Positions 1 to 11,375 of a DNA stretch of 64,000 nt are shown piece by piece. Every line of letters begins with the position of its first letter. The stretch's first letter is position 1. The translations under genes and the position numbers were made by a program. Source of the DNA: Blumeriella jaapii. Taxonomy: Eukaryota > Ascomycota > Leotiomycetes > Helotiales > Drepanopezizaceae. Below the pieces are notes generated by a model. It was not told where the DNA came from. It was given only the letters and a program-made list of their open reading frames with translations, and did not search any database. The stretch is taken from contig VWND01000009.1 of the NCBI GenBank assembly GCA_009599575.1, forward strand, positions 930,001-994,000. The letters run 5' to 3'.

Positions 1-549
1 CAGAGAAAGGCCGAGAAGCTGAGACTTGAGCTCGAGAAGGCTGAGCGAAAGATTCAAGAATCCATGCAAGGCAGCTCCAAGCGTAAACGCGAGAATGGCG
101 ATGAAGGGGACGAGGATCGCCAAGGCAGCGACGAAGATTCTGATGGCTCCTCAAGCTCCGAGTCCGAGCCTGAAACTGCCTCCACTCGTCAACAGACTCC
201 ATACCGCACGGCGCAATCAACGAAGGCGCAGCTTCAGCGACACTGCAAGTACTTCTCGACTGGTGGTACCTGCGGTAAGAAGGGCAAGTGCCGCTTCGTT
301 CATGATCAGGAGATTCGCGATCAAGCTTTGAGAGACAAGGTCGCCAACGGTGGCAAGATGACTTTGGCCCAGCGACTCATTCTGAACGACACGGCCAAGG
401 ACGACCTTACCATCTTGAAGTCCATCAAGTACCTCAAGGAGAAGGGATTGATGCCTGAGCAACTCAATGGTAGTACACCACGACACGATGACTACAAGAG
501 CGAGGAGGGTGCTTACGCCGAGAACCTCACCTACGGAGCAGATCCTTAA
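1..549 (+). CDS. CCCH zinc-finger protein, 3' part only
   Basis: The reading frame is open from the first base and stops at 547-549, so the gene begins upstream of the window. The visible part starts with a charged, probably helical stretch rich in Lys, Arg and Glu, followed by a low-complexity Ser/Glu/Asp region. A single CCCH finger follows (C-x8-C-x5-C-x3-H, core CKYFSTGGTCGKKGKCRFVH), then a conserved-looking tail of about 85 residues ending YGADP. CCCH fingers usually bind RNA. The charged helix before the finger and the overall plan resemble fungal NUFIP1-type proteins involved in snoRNP assembly, but the diagnostic NUFIP segment would lie outside the window, so that identity is only a guess. 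Coding status is secure; function is not. Confidence 0.8.
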   Translation, partial: QRKAEKLRLELEKAERKIQESMQGSSKRKRENGDEGDEDRQGSDEDSDGSSSSESEPETASTRQQTPYRTAQSTKAQLQRHCKYFSTGGTCGKKGKCRFVHDQEIRDQALRDKVANGGKMTLAQRLILNDTAKDDLTILKSIKYLKEKGLMPEQLNGSTPRHDDYKSEEGAYAENLTYGADP

Positions 550-2139
550 CGCTCTTTCGTTCAAAGTTTAAGCTCTTGCCTTACTTGATTCCCCGGTACT
601 TCTTTCACAATTCCGACTGTTGGATTTTGGGAGAAGATGCAGAAACGGCCTGTCATTTGACAGAGCGACTTTCTGTCTCCTGCTGCCTTTACGATCACAT
701 AGCCTTGACCCGAACACTGCAATTGATTCCCTTGTGTGTTTTCACCATAGCTCAATTACCTGGCGCTGCGCGGGTGGCGGATGGATGGAAAAGCATGGAG
801 TGTTACGCTATCATTTGCGAGATGGGAGTTTCCTGTCATAGCTCTCGAGTCATGCCGTTTTCGGATTCGCCCCCTTCCCCTTCACATCCGCTCCTGCCGT
901 TGCCTGTAACCTTTATTCATTTATGTATTTGGCTCTCAGTTTGCTCATACCGTCTTCGCCTCTGCTTCCCCCAGTTTTCGCGTGGAGTGGCAGTAGTTCT
1001 CTGGCCAAGGCTCTAGCTATGAGTCTCAAGGCGCTGCTAGAGCGATTTGACCATGGCCAGATCCGACCAGGGTCACCCTTCCCAGGCAAGAGTGTAACAT
1101 AGTTTGCTGATTGTGGTATACATCAAGGAGAGAATGACTGTCACTGAAACATGCTTGCAAAGTGCTTGAAATGAGTGGCTCTGGAAGGTCAGGCAAGTCA
1201 TCGCCTGTCGGCCCTTGCAAGTCGGTCTTTACTAGAACGATTTTTATCTGTCACGCTCTCTGTTATTTCTCTATCTTCATAACGCACGAATCTAGCATGG
1301 TAGGTCTGATGATGATGATGATGATTTCGGTCGGGGCTGTAGGTCTCGGAGACTCGACGTGTACGTCTCCGGGACTTGATCGACGATGCAGCAGGCCGGC
1401 TGCTACCCTGCACTACCCCGACCGCATGTTTTTCCGATGTAATGGTTCTACTCCAGAGTAATGCCATGTTCCACGATGGCGATCCTTATAAAGGTAGATG
1501 AGTGGCGCGGGACTATGAACACCTCCGGGGTTGTCTTGGTGAGAATTGGAGCCTGCGGACTGTAGATTTCACGCAACGTAAGGGTCCGAGATGCTGGATG
1601 CGCTCCCGAATGTACAGCACCGTCACTCGTTGGTCTCTAGAGTCTTTCGTCTTTCTACGGATCAAGTTCCAGCCTCAGCCCTCCCCGTGTTCCCGTCCCA
1701 TCTCGCTTCTACATCCGGATGCATGGATTCTCCCTTTGCCCTCTCTACTTCCCTGACCCTCGTGTCACAGTCCTTGGGTATAGCATCGTAACATGTCAGA
1801 GACAGCCATGGTGAGAGTCTCTTTTTGATTGGACGCTTCGGCGCTTTTGTGGCACCCAGGCGAAATGCGTCCCGAGAAGGGCTTGGTAGCCCCTTCCTGT
1901 CGTGGAGGAAAAGGCCCGTCGCGTACCTGCAGCATCGGGGGAATTCCACTACGTACTCAGAGTCGTCTTTTCCGTCTCAATTCTACTTGACTACTTAATC
2001 ATTTCGCCATCGCACTCGCGCAACCTCCCTGTCCACCAGGTGAGTCTCTCTTTGCTGTCGTGGGTCTATTACCTCTCACAGACCTACGAATCTCTTCCCT
2101 CTTTTCCGTGTATATTGCTGTTCGCTCGAGATTCGCAAG
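550..2139. other. Intergenic spacer, no supported gene
   Basis: About 1.6 kb between the zinc-finger gene and the large oxidase gene. The open frames here are short, lack recognisable motifs and have no convincing splice pattern. A short TGA/ATG trinucleotide run lies near 1308-1325. The last few hundred bases are pyrimidine-rich and probably include the promoter and 5' leader of the oxidase gene. Confidence 0.6.
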
Positions 2140-5100
2140 ATGTCGGGATGGCTGAAGAAGTTTTTGGGCTTGGCTGTTTTGCCTGCCCTGGTCCACCCAT
2201 TTGCTCCGACGGACTCGACACAGGATGCCGTACGTATTTCCTTCCAGTAAGGAGGAAACCGAGGCATGCATTTAACAATCAACAGGACCCTCCCCAGTCA
2301 GGCTACCTCCCTAATCACAACATGGACCCGACTCTCGTTGCTACGTCCCTTGCCGTGGCGTGGAAGGCAACGTTTAATGCCAACGAGGTTTTCTACGCCA
2401 AACCATTGGTGTACACCCCACCAGGAGCACCGAACGAATATGTCATTACGGTGTCTAATCAGAACATTGTTCGTGTTCACGATGGGTTGACCGGCAACTT
2501 GATCAAGTCGAGGACGCTGGATCCGCCGTTTGCTGCATCAGATGCTAGTTGTGGGGACATGCCGAACACGATTGGTATATCTGGGACGCCCATCATTGAC
2601 ACCGCTACAGACACCATGTACTTTTTCTCCAAGGGGTATAAGAACGGTTAGTTGGTCCATCTGGACCTGATAAGCGAAGGCGTGGCTTACGATTCGGCAG
2701 CGCAGGCAGGGCCGCAGGGACCGATCAATGGTTGTAATTCCAGGACTGGATGTATGGCGACGGCTGACCGGGTTACAGGCGTATATAAAATGTATGCCGT
2801 GAATCTTCCGACACTTGCCGATGTCACTGGCTTCCCAGTTGTCATCGATGGACACTACGCTGCGAACGATCCTACAAGGTAAGCTCTCAGTTCATGTGTC
2901 CTCGCATGTCTGACTAACTCGGCATCAGATATTTTTTGGGGGGTACAGTCCTTCAGAGACCCGGTCTAGCCATGCTCGGCAACACGATCGTGTAAGTCAA
3001 ACGCTTCGTTCAGGATATCTGCTTACGAGGCGTGCTAGAGCCGGATTTGGTGGCCACTGTGACAACTTCAACTACACTGGGATGCTAGTCGCTGTCAGCA
3101 AGACAGCTGGAGTCGGTGTTACCAACATACAAGCTATGCAAGCCAGTCCTGGTACATCTTCTGCGATTTGACTTGAATGCGCGCATTGACTTCCCTAGGG
3201 GCTCAATCACCACAGGCTCTCGATATTAACGTCCAAGGGGGTGGTAAAGCTGGAATCTGGCAAGGTGGCATGGTGGGTTGACTTGCTGCGGGCTTGATAG
3301 AGCCGAAGTTAATGTTCCGGCAGGGAATTGCTGCTGATGTCAATCGGGTATTCTTCATCACTGGGTGGGTCTCACTCCAATGTACTTCAATGCCTGGCAC
3401 TCACGATCTCGCAGGAACGGTCGTGGAGCCGGCCAGAATGGAGGGGCCAATGGAAAGGCAGCCAGTGGTAAGGTATATTTGAGCACTCTGGAGCAAGCGG
3501 TGGTCAACATGGGGGTGAACCCGGGTACCGGTGAACTGAAGCAGCAAGACTACTTCGAGTCGTATGCGTATGACAGTAACAACGGAGGCGACACGGACTT
3601 TGGCTCAGGTGGCTGTGCTCTACTCGACCCAGGGACCTTCTACGGAACAGGCATTGCCAGAATCGCAGTGGGTGCAGGAAAGGACGCCAAATTGTTCATC
3701 ATGAATGCCGACGACCTAGGTGGATTCGCTGGCGGAAAAGCCGGAGCCGACAACGTCCTGCAGGTAATCAACGTAGGCGCCCCCGTGCTAAGCGGCTTAG
3801 GAAGCTACCCCCTGGAAGGAGGATATATCTACATCAACCCATCTGGAGACAGTCTGTACGCCTACAAGTTCAGCCGTGACGGCAATGGGAAGCCAGTCTT
3901 TACCCAAGCTGGAAAGTCCGCACGTGTTTTCTCCGGCAAATCGGTACCGACAGTCACCAGCAACAATGGACTGGTTGGGACTGGCATTGTTTGGTTGGTA
4001 GACATCAACTGGGGTCTTCAAGCCTACAATGCCGTGCCGGTGAATGGTGTCTTGACCCCAATCACGCTTCCATCTGGTGCTGCCACAGGGAGCCTGACCA
4101 AGTTTCAACGTGCTGTATTCGGAGACGGTCGAGTCTACACGGTGCGCAGCAGTGCGCTGGTGATGCTGGCTGGAGGAGGCAAAATGGCAAACCAACCGCT
4201 GACTTGCACGCCTAATCCGGTTGCCTTTGGCTCTGTCATGACTGGCCAGACCTCTACTCTTTCTGTTACATGTCTTGCAAATACCGCTGTTACAAACGCA
4301 AGATGCAACATTACCTCGCCCATCTTCAAATGCCCAACCACTGCTCTGCCGGCAAGTGTGGCTTCTGGTGCATCCTTCACGTTCGGACTGGTAAGTGCAT
4401 CCTCTGAAACGGACAGTAGGGTCTGACTTCAATAGACGTTCGATTTGACTTCCGCAACAACTCTCGCTTGGCAGAATGCGAATGGTGGAAATCAACTTGC
4501 TCCTGGTACGCAAGCTGGGAATCTGAATATCTACACCACCACAATCACGCCTGGATACCTGCCCGGCGTTGTCGTTCCACTCTCCGGTACGATCGTCGCC
4601 TCGGGAGGATACCTCACCGTCAACCAAACAGTAGCCTCATTGAGTGGAGTGTTTGTCGGCGATCAGTCAACTAAATCGGTCCTCTTGTCCAACCTAGGTA
4701 GCAAGGCTTTATCTTTTACTGGTTTTGCGTGGCAAGATTACTACGCCGGGGGGATGCCCTATCACAATGTGAGCTTACCAACCGTTGGCAACAGCTTCTC
4801 CTCGACATCATTCCCTGCTGTGGGTGCTACTATAGCTGGCGGTGGCACAATGGTCATCCCTTTAGCGTTCAAGCCTACTGCGACTGGAATCTTCGCCTCG
4901 TACCTCACGTGGTGGAGTGATGGAGGATATACTACTCTGCTCATGCAGGGTATCGCCCAGCAAGGCTCATCCTCCTCGTCGTCCGCTACCACTTCGTTGT
5001 CTACTATGAAAACTTTTAGCACCATAGTAGCCACAAGCATTTTGATCTCAAGCTCAGTCAGCAAACAGCCATCCGGTCCAAGCTCGAGCGTGTCTTCAAG

Positions 5101-7537
5101 CCCTAGCTCGACTAAACCTCAGCCAAGCTCTCCAACCAAGGCAACAGTAGCACCTACTCAAACTGGACCAATTGCTCCACCGAACGTCGAAGGCTACACG
5201 TACAAAGGGTGCTGGACCGAATCGACGACTGGTAGAGCTTTGAACATGAAAAGCCATTCCGATGATGCCATGACCCTCAAGATGTGTGCTTCTTTCTGTT
5301 CGGCGGTGCCGTCGTATATTATGTTTGGGGTCGAATATGGTCGCGAGTGTAAGTCTGGCTGGTGTTGTCCTATTCGAAGCTGATCCGTACAGGCTACTGC
5401 GGTGATGTTCTGCGTGCTGGAAGTGTGGCAGCTCCTGAAACCGACTGTACATTCCTGTGTCCTGGGAACGCACTGGAATACTGTGGAGCTGGGAAGAGGC
5501 TACAACTTTACGCTCTTGGTGTTGCTCCAACTTTAGCGACGGTTTCCAAAGCCAGCTCGAGCGCCGCAATTTTCTCGACGTCAACCAAACCTTCAGTATC
5601 GAATGCTACGAGCTCACCATCAACGTCATCAGCCTTGCCTTATATCAAGCCTCCAAATTCCGTCCAGAGAGCCTACACATGGAGCATTGGCTGGGTGCGG
5701 GCATCTCCGGATGGGTTCTCGCGGCCCATGATCGGTATCAATGGACAATTTCCTTGTCCTCCGCTAATCGCGAACATGGGCGACACCTTTAAGATAACCG
5801 TGACGAACAACCTTGGAAATCAGAGCACTGCTATCCACTTTCATGGTATCTTCCAAACGAACACAACGTTCTCGGACGGACCAGCAATGGTCACACAGTG
5901 TCCCATCCAGCCGGGTGCTTCCTTCGTGTACGAATTTACAGTGAACCAGCCTGGCACGTACTGGTATCATGCTCATATTGGAGTAAGATTGATGCTGATC
6001 CCAGCCATCCCCAAACATCTGTTTGGAAGACATTGACCAATGCAGGGTCAATATCTCGACGGTCTTCGTGGTCCGCTTCTCATCGAGGATGTCAATGCGC
6101 CGTATCGCGGTATCGACACCGAACACATTCTGACGCTTAGTGATCTGTATCATACAGAGGCACCACCGCTCATCAATTACTACCAGTCCCGGGACAACGC
6201 CAACAACAACAATGGTGCAGAACCCGTCCCTAACTCTGGTCTGATCAACGAGAGCCAGAACGGTAGATTCAAGATGCGTCCGGGAAAGAAGTATCTCTTC
6301 CGGATCATCAACATGGGGGCCTTTGCGCCATTTTATCTGCAGTTCGATCAGCACGACATGACTGTTGTTGAGATTGATGGTGTCTACACGAAGCAGGTTC
6401 CTGTCAGCCAGCTCTTCATCACGGTCGCGCAGCGTTATAGTGTCATCGTCACGGCCAAGACCGACAGCAGCATGAATTTCGCCGTGAAGGCGTCGATGAA
6501 CACCGACATGTTCAACCCGACTGTCATCCCGGCGACTTTCAACACAGAGGTAATCTCATGCATCGTGTATGGTCCGACACTAACGGATTCAGGTCTCGGC
6601 ATACCTTGTTTACGATGATGCTGCCCCCCTTCCAGGCCCTCTTACCATCAAGCCTGCGCCGTTTGACGATTCGGTCTTCACTCCCTACGACGAACAAGCA
6701 GCTCTGTCTCCGGTGACGATGCCAATCCAGTTGACTGTCTCCTTCGGTGCCAATCAGAATGGCCAGTGGCGCGGCTACTTCAATGGGATCGATTACGTTC
6801 CCCAAAAGGTGCCCACGCTGTACACGGCCATGAACGCCCCTCTCGCGAACATCAACACGCCTTCCATCTATGGTGCGAACTCGAATCCCTACGTTCTTCC
6901 CATGGGCGCGGTGGTCGAAGTCACGATTCAGAACCACGATGCCGTCGCCCACCCTTTTCACCTGCACGGACACAATTTCCAGGTCATATCCCGAAGCGCG
7001 GGCAGCTCCAACTTCCCCATCAGCATCCCAGCCGGAGCGCCGATGCGTCGTGATACGGTCCAGGTCATGTCCGACGGGAGCGCCACGATTCGATTCGTGG
7101 CCGACAACCCGGGTATCGCTCTTTTGCATTGCCACATTGAATTTCACGTCGAGGCTGGTTTGACGGCGACCTTTATCGAGGCGCCGACTGAGCTGCAGGC
7201 GAAGCGGCTCTACCTACCCGTGAGTCACCGGAGTGTATGTGACGAGCAACGGATCCCCAGAAAAGGGAACGCGGCGGGCAACTCGGCGAACTATTTGGAT
7301 CTGACGGGCGCGAACACGGTGGCTGACACGGCGTCGTGGGGGCGAGTCATCTTTTCGTGCCATGTTTACCAGAAGACTGACGATGCCGCAGAGCTCTGGT
7401 CGTCAAGCCCGCCGTCGCAGCGTCGGCCTTCCCACTCGATTGAGCCGATTGTGGGCACGGATTCTTGGGAATTGGGTTTCCAAGCACAAGATGCTCTCAG
7501 CGGGGGTGGGGGGGAGGGGGGGCATAAGGTTGGCTGA
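2140..7537 (+). CDS. Secreted tri-domain oxidase: beta-propeller/PQQ-like + WSC + multicopper oxidase
   Basis: Twelve exons fit: 2140-2229, 2286-2646, 2701-2878, 2929-2991, 3039-3151, 3199-3272, 3324-3364, 3415-4390, 4436-5348, 5393-5982, 6046-6549 and 6593-7537, giving 1,616 codons. The start was chosen because it gives a signal peptide (MSGWLKKFLGLAVLPALVHP). Residues about 30-570 resemble fungal quinoprotein-like beta-propellers (NGVYKMYAV, GTGIARIAVGAGKDAK). About 570-820 look like Ig/ASPM-type repeats, followed by a Ser/Thr-rich linker. A WSC domain spans about 882-978 (GYTYKGCW, GRECYCG, LEYCGAGKRLQLY), then a second Ser/Thr linker. About 1018-1615 is a full multicopper oxidase with all four copper motifs: HFHG, WYHAHIG, HPFHLHGH and HCHIEFH followed by Leu at the axial position. 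WSC domains bind polysaccharide; laccase-like oxidases oxidise phenols or metals. The second intron may instead end at 2778, giving a shorter loop. The C-terminal tail runs into a G-rich tract and is the least certain part. Confidence 0.85.
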
Positions 7538-7669
7538 TGGATTGTGATTTCGTGTCATGCGGTCATCTGAAGCGGAGATGGTGAAGTTGGGGTCAGCAAG
7601 TACAGTAGATACGTATTATGTGCCTACCAAAGCAATGTCATCTCGAACAGGAGAGTTGCTCCCGCCGTC

Positions 7670-7730
7670 TGTTCCTGGTGGAGGTGGAAGTGGAAATGGA
7701 AGTGGAAGTGGAAGTGGAAGTGGAAGTGGT
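7670..7730 (+). repeat. GGAAGT-type purine minisatellite
   Basis: Tandem copies of a GGAAGT/GGAAAT hexamer preceded by GGTGGA copies. The run is almost purely purine on the plus strand, so it could adopt a triplex-prone structure. No coding sense is evident. Confidence 0.8.
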
Positions 7731-8428
7731 GCTGACGGACGCCAGACTGTGTGCGGATCACGTGACCGCGTTACTGCCGCGTTACTGCACGATGTCCAGG
7801 TGCCTCGTCGACCTCGTCATGTGCCAAGAGGACGACGGTGCATGCGCATCGAGAAGAGCGCACACACGTTCTCCCATGATTGGCCGTGGATGGCCGACGG
7901 GACGACACTCGCCCTTGGGCATCTCGCTCTGGCATCCTTGCCTTCATTCATTCGTTCATCCATTCACTCAATCACTCCCTCGCTCACTCCCTCGTGCTTC
8001 CTGGCGACGACGCGACACGGTGACGACTGCTCGGACACATGGAGACAGGCATTCCTTGCTGCGGAGGAGGAGGAGGAGGCCACAGGGAGATGTGCAAGCC
8101 TGCTTCGACGCTGGTTCCCCTTCACGGTCAGGGGCGTGCGGTGGAAGAGTCGATCCAGGGCGTTCACTCATTTACGTCTTCATTCATTCACCCATTCGCT
8201 TCTACGGAAGCGCATGTATCCTCCTCGCTCATCCAGGACTTGCGGTCCGGTATGTACTGTATGGTACTGTACATCTGTACCTCCCTACGGTACCGAGTTG
8301 CCTCGCTCATCTACCTGGCTCATCTTCATCTTTCCCGTTCGCAGCAAGCTCTCGAGCCAAGCCAGGCAAGCCTTTCCTCCTTGAGCATGGATAGGGTGAC
8401 GCTTCCGTCGCTACCGGGCTGGGCAGAT

Positions 8429-8489
8429 GGGATGCCGTGACGGGATGCCGTGACGGGATGCCGTGACGGGATGCCATGACGGGATGCCC
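8429..8489 (+). repeat. 13-bp tandem array (GGGATGCCGTGAC)
   Basis: Four to five head-to-tail copies of GGGATGCCGTGAC. The fourth copy carries one change (CCATGAC). The array runs directly into the 14-bp array that follows. Confidence 0.85.
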
Positions 8490-8498
8490 TTACAAGAT

Positions 8499-8990
8499 GC
8501 CTCATACGGGATATCTTATACAGGATATCTTACACAGGATATCTTATACAGGAAACCTTATACAGGAAACCTTATACAGGATACCTTATACAGGATACCT
8601 CATTCGGGATATCTCATACAGTACACCTCATACAGTGCTGTACTGTACATACAGATTACCTCATACAGGATACCTTATACAGGATACCTCAAACAGTACA
8701 CCTCATACAGTACACCTCATACAGTAGTACACCTCATACAGTGCTGTACTGTACATACAGGATGCCTCATACGGGATATCTTATACGGAATATCTTATAC
8801 GGGATATCTTATACGGGATATCTTATACGGGATATCTTATACGGGATATCTTATACAGGATACCTTATACAGGATACCTCATGGATGCCTCATACAGGAT
8901 ACCTCACACAGTACATCTCATACAGTACACCCCACGCAGTACATCCCACACAGTACACCCCACACCGTACACCTCACACCGTATTCCCCC
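8499..8990 (+). repeat. 14-bp minisatellite (CTTATACAGGATAT family)
   Basis: About 30 tandem units of a 14-bp sequence. Variants are interleaved in blocks: CTTATACAGGATAT, CTTATACAGGAAAC, CTCATACAGTACAC and CTTATACGGGATAT. Some units become TACAGTAC, linking this array to the TACTGTACAGTA motif seen throughout the window. Homogeneous blocks, such as the run of ACGGGATATCTTAT units near 8770-8850, suggest recent local amplification. Confidence 0.85.
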
Positions 8991-9403
8991 ACACACAGCA
9001 CTGTCCTGTACCCTACTGACAATGCATATTTCGGCCAATCTCCTTCCTTCCCTGCTGCATTTAAGGAGCAACCCTCTTCTTTCTCGCTTCTTTCTCGCTT
9101 CTTTATTTCTCGCTTCTTTATTTCTCGCTTCTTTCTCGCTTCTTTCCGTCTTGCCACCACGACGGTACGGGACTGTTGGGTACTGGACCGTCCTTGACTC
9201 TACTACTGCACCACCACTTTTCTCTCCCTGTGCTCTTCTTCCTCCCAACTAGCCTCGTCGACCTCTTCCTCCTCCTCCTCCTCTCCTCCTCCTCCTCTTC
9301 TTCTTCTTCTCTCCTCCTCTTCTTCTTCCTCTTCTTCCTCTTCTCCCCTCCCCCTCCCCCTCCCCCCCCCTCCCTCTCCCCCTCCTCTTCTTTCTGGCAA
9401 AAC

Positions 9404-11375
9404 ATGGCCGACCTCTGCCACCATCCCCAGCACCCCGACCCGATCCATGACGCGCCTCACGCCTCCGAGAAGGGCGACGACCACGTCCGGCGGCCCTCCG
9501 GCCCCGACCAGACGCGTGAGATGGACCTCTTCCACTCCCTCCTCCACCCCGACGACCTCTACACCCCAGAAGGCGTCTACTGGGCCGACCTGCCCTTGGC
9601 CCAGCGGCTCCGCTTCGTCCACAAGGTCAACAAGGCCGAGACCACGGCCGAGCTCTCCTCGCTCGGCGCCATGATCAAGAAAGATGCGTGGAGCCCGGTC
9701 CGCTGGTACACGCGCAACGCCCTGCTCCCCGGCGCCGGCCTGGGCCTCGAAGGGTACGCGCCTCGTGGATCCCCGCACGTGACTGGCCCTCGCTAACGCG
9801 CCCAGCTACGTTCTCTTTTCCATCGGCAACCTGACGCCCCTGTTCCAGGCCGCCTGGCCGGCGTGCTGGAAGAGCTTCGACGTCTGCCAGAAGGAGTGGG
9901 TCGAGGCCGTCCACTATCTCGAGATCCTGGGCATCATCGTCGGTCAGGTCATGGTCGGCTACACCGGCGACAGGTAGGCCAACGCCCCTGCGTGGGCGCC
10001 GCCGTGCTGATCCGCGCTAGAATCGGTCGCCGCTTCGGCCTCATTCAGGATGCCGTCGTCATGTTGCTGGGCCTGGTCTGGCTCACGGCCTCCTGGCGCC
10101 GGGCGCCGCTCGACCCGGGAGGATCGTCTGCACCGGGGCCGCAACGTCACCATGGCCTTCCTGATGCAAGGCTGGGGTCAGTTCTTCAACCAGGTCGTCC
10201 TGATCCTGCTCCTCCTCATCTTCCACCGCAGCGCCAACCCGCCGTACGGCGTCGTCGCCGCGCAGTGGACCTTCCGGGTCTCCTTCGCCCTGCCCGCCGT
10301 CGGGACGTTGGGGCTCGTCTACTACCGCATGTACAAGATGCCGCTGGCCTCGCGGGCGCTCAACGAGGCGAAACGGAAATCCCAGGTCACGGGCTACGAC
10401 GTCCAGTCCTTGAAGCTGACCCTGAAATACTTCTGGCCTCGTCTCCTCGCCACGGCCGGCGCCTGGTTCTGCAACGACGTCTTCTTCTACGGGAACAAGC
10501 TCTTCCAGTCGCAGTTCATCCGGATCATCTCCCCCGAGACGGCCCGCTCGGGGAACGTCATGACCGGCTGGCTGTGGAACCTGCTCAACGTCGGTGTCTC
10601 GCTCCTGGGCTACTACCTGGCATCCTTCTTGATCGACCACAAGCTCTACGGGCGCAAGACCATGCAGCAGGTCGGCTTCCTGATGGACTTTATCTTCTTC
10701 GTCATTCCCGCCTTTCACTACAAGTACTACACCTCGATCGAGGGGGTCAAGGCCTTCCAGGCCATGTACTTCCTCTCGTCCTTCTTCAACCAGTTCGGCC
10801 CGAACAGCGTCACGTTCCTCGTCGCGGCCGAGGTCTTTCCCACCCCGGTGCGCGCCACGGCCCACGGGGTGGCGGCGGCGTGCGGCAAGGCCGGGGCTCT
10901 CCTGGCCGCCGTGCTCTACAACTACATCTCGCCCCAGACCAAGTTCTACTTCGTCCCGTGGTTCGGTCTCGCCGGCATGACCCTCACCTACCTCTTCCTC
11001 CCCGACACGACCGGGCTGGATCTCGCGGAGCAAGAACGCCGATGGAGCTACCTGCGCAACGACCGCGGGGACCAGTATCACGGCATCGCCGTGCACCCCA
11101 AGCACCTGTCTGTGTGGGAGCGCATCACGGGCGTCGGCAAGCACTACGACCCCGCGCTCGACCGGGCCAGCAAGATCCACGACATGCGCCAGGACTGGGC
11201 GCAGCGGGAGGCCGAGAGGCAGAAGGGCGAGGATGGCCGTGTCGATGCTGACGACGACGAGTACAGCGAGGAGATCCACGACTACTTTCGGCAGACGCAG
11301 TCGACGTCGCCTCACAGCGCGGTCGGGAGGGGGAAGCAGTCTGACGAGGCCGACGAGAAGGCGGGTCGGCCTTAG
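9404..11375 (+). CDS. MFS metabolite/phosphate:H+ symporter-type transporter, apparently disrupted
   Basis: Exons 9404-9753 and 9806-9973, then 10021 onward. The protein has an acidic N-terminus followed by a major-facilitator core. YVLFSIGNLTPLF, GIIVGQVMVGYTGD, IGRRFGLIQDA and the long C-terminal half (MAFLMQGWGQFFNQ, QFGPNSVTFLVAAEVFPTPVRA, FLFLPDTTGLDL) are typical of the fungal 12-helix metabolite:H+ symporter group that includes phosphate and glycerophosphoinositol transporters. The reading frame changes near 10090-10115. Upstream the frame ends at LTASW and downstream the other frame resumes at STREDRLHRG. In the family these are separated by roughly 40 residues that include helix 4 and a GVGGEYPMT motif, which is absent here. 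A 46-nt intron at 10076-10121 could restore frame, but its donor (GTCTGG) is poor and it would still lack those helices. The gene is therefore probably non-functional, or the assembly is wrong here. Confidence 0.75.

Larger units (their letters stand above)
7538..9403. other. Repeat-rich intergenic spacer
   Basis: No gene is supported. It holds a GGAAGT-type minisatellite, a 13-bp array, a long 14-bp array and, just upstream of the transporter ATG, a polypyrimidine tract of CT and CTT runs (about 9235-9390) that probably forms its 5' leader. Long open frames in this interval are translations of the arrays. Confidence 0.75.

Noticed and set aside
7219..7262. GTGAGT...CCCAG segment taken as an intron near the laccase C-terminus
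   Set aside because: Keeping it as exon gives VCDEQRIPRKGNAAGN followed by LDLTGANT, which fits the usual multicopper oxidase C-terminus; removing it breaks the frame.
2140..7537. Splitting the oxidase gene into separate propeller-WSC and laccase genes
   Set aside because: Open exons run through both domain borders, there is no stop or promoter-like spacer between them, and the laccase part has no signal peptide of its own.
8463..9197. A 244-codon open frame on plus
   Set aside because: It is a translation of the 14-bp minisatellite (repeating YTGYLIQDT-type peptides). It has no start context, family similarity or splice sites.
10076..10121. 46-nt intron that would repair the MFS reading frame
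   Set aside because: The donor GTCTGG is poor and there is no branch site. The spliced product would still lack the helix-4 region, so a deletion explains the data better.
10083..11315. 410-codon minus-strand frame opposite the MFS gene
   Set aside because: Antisense shadow produced by strong third-position GC in the transporter; it has no hydrophobic or domain pattern.
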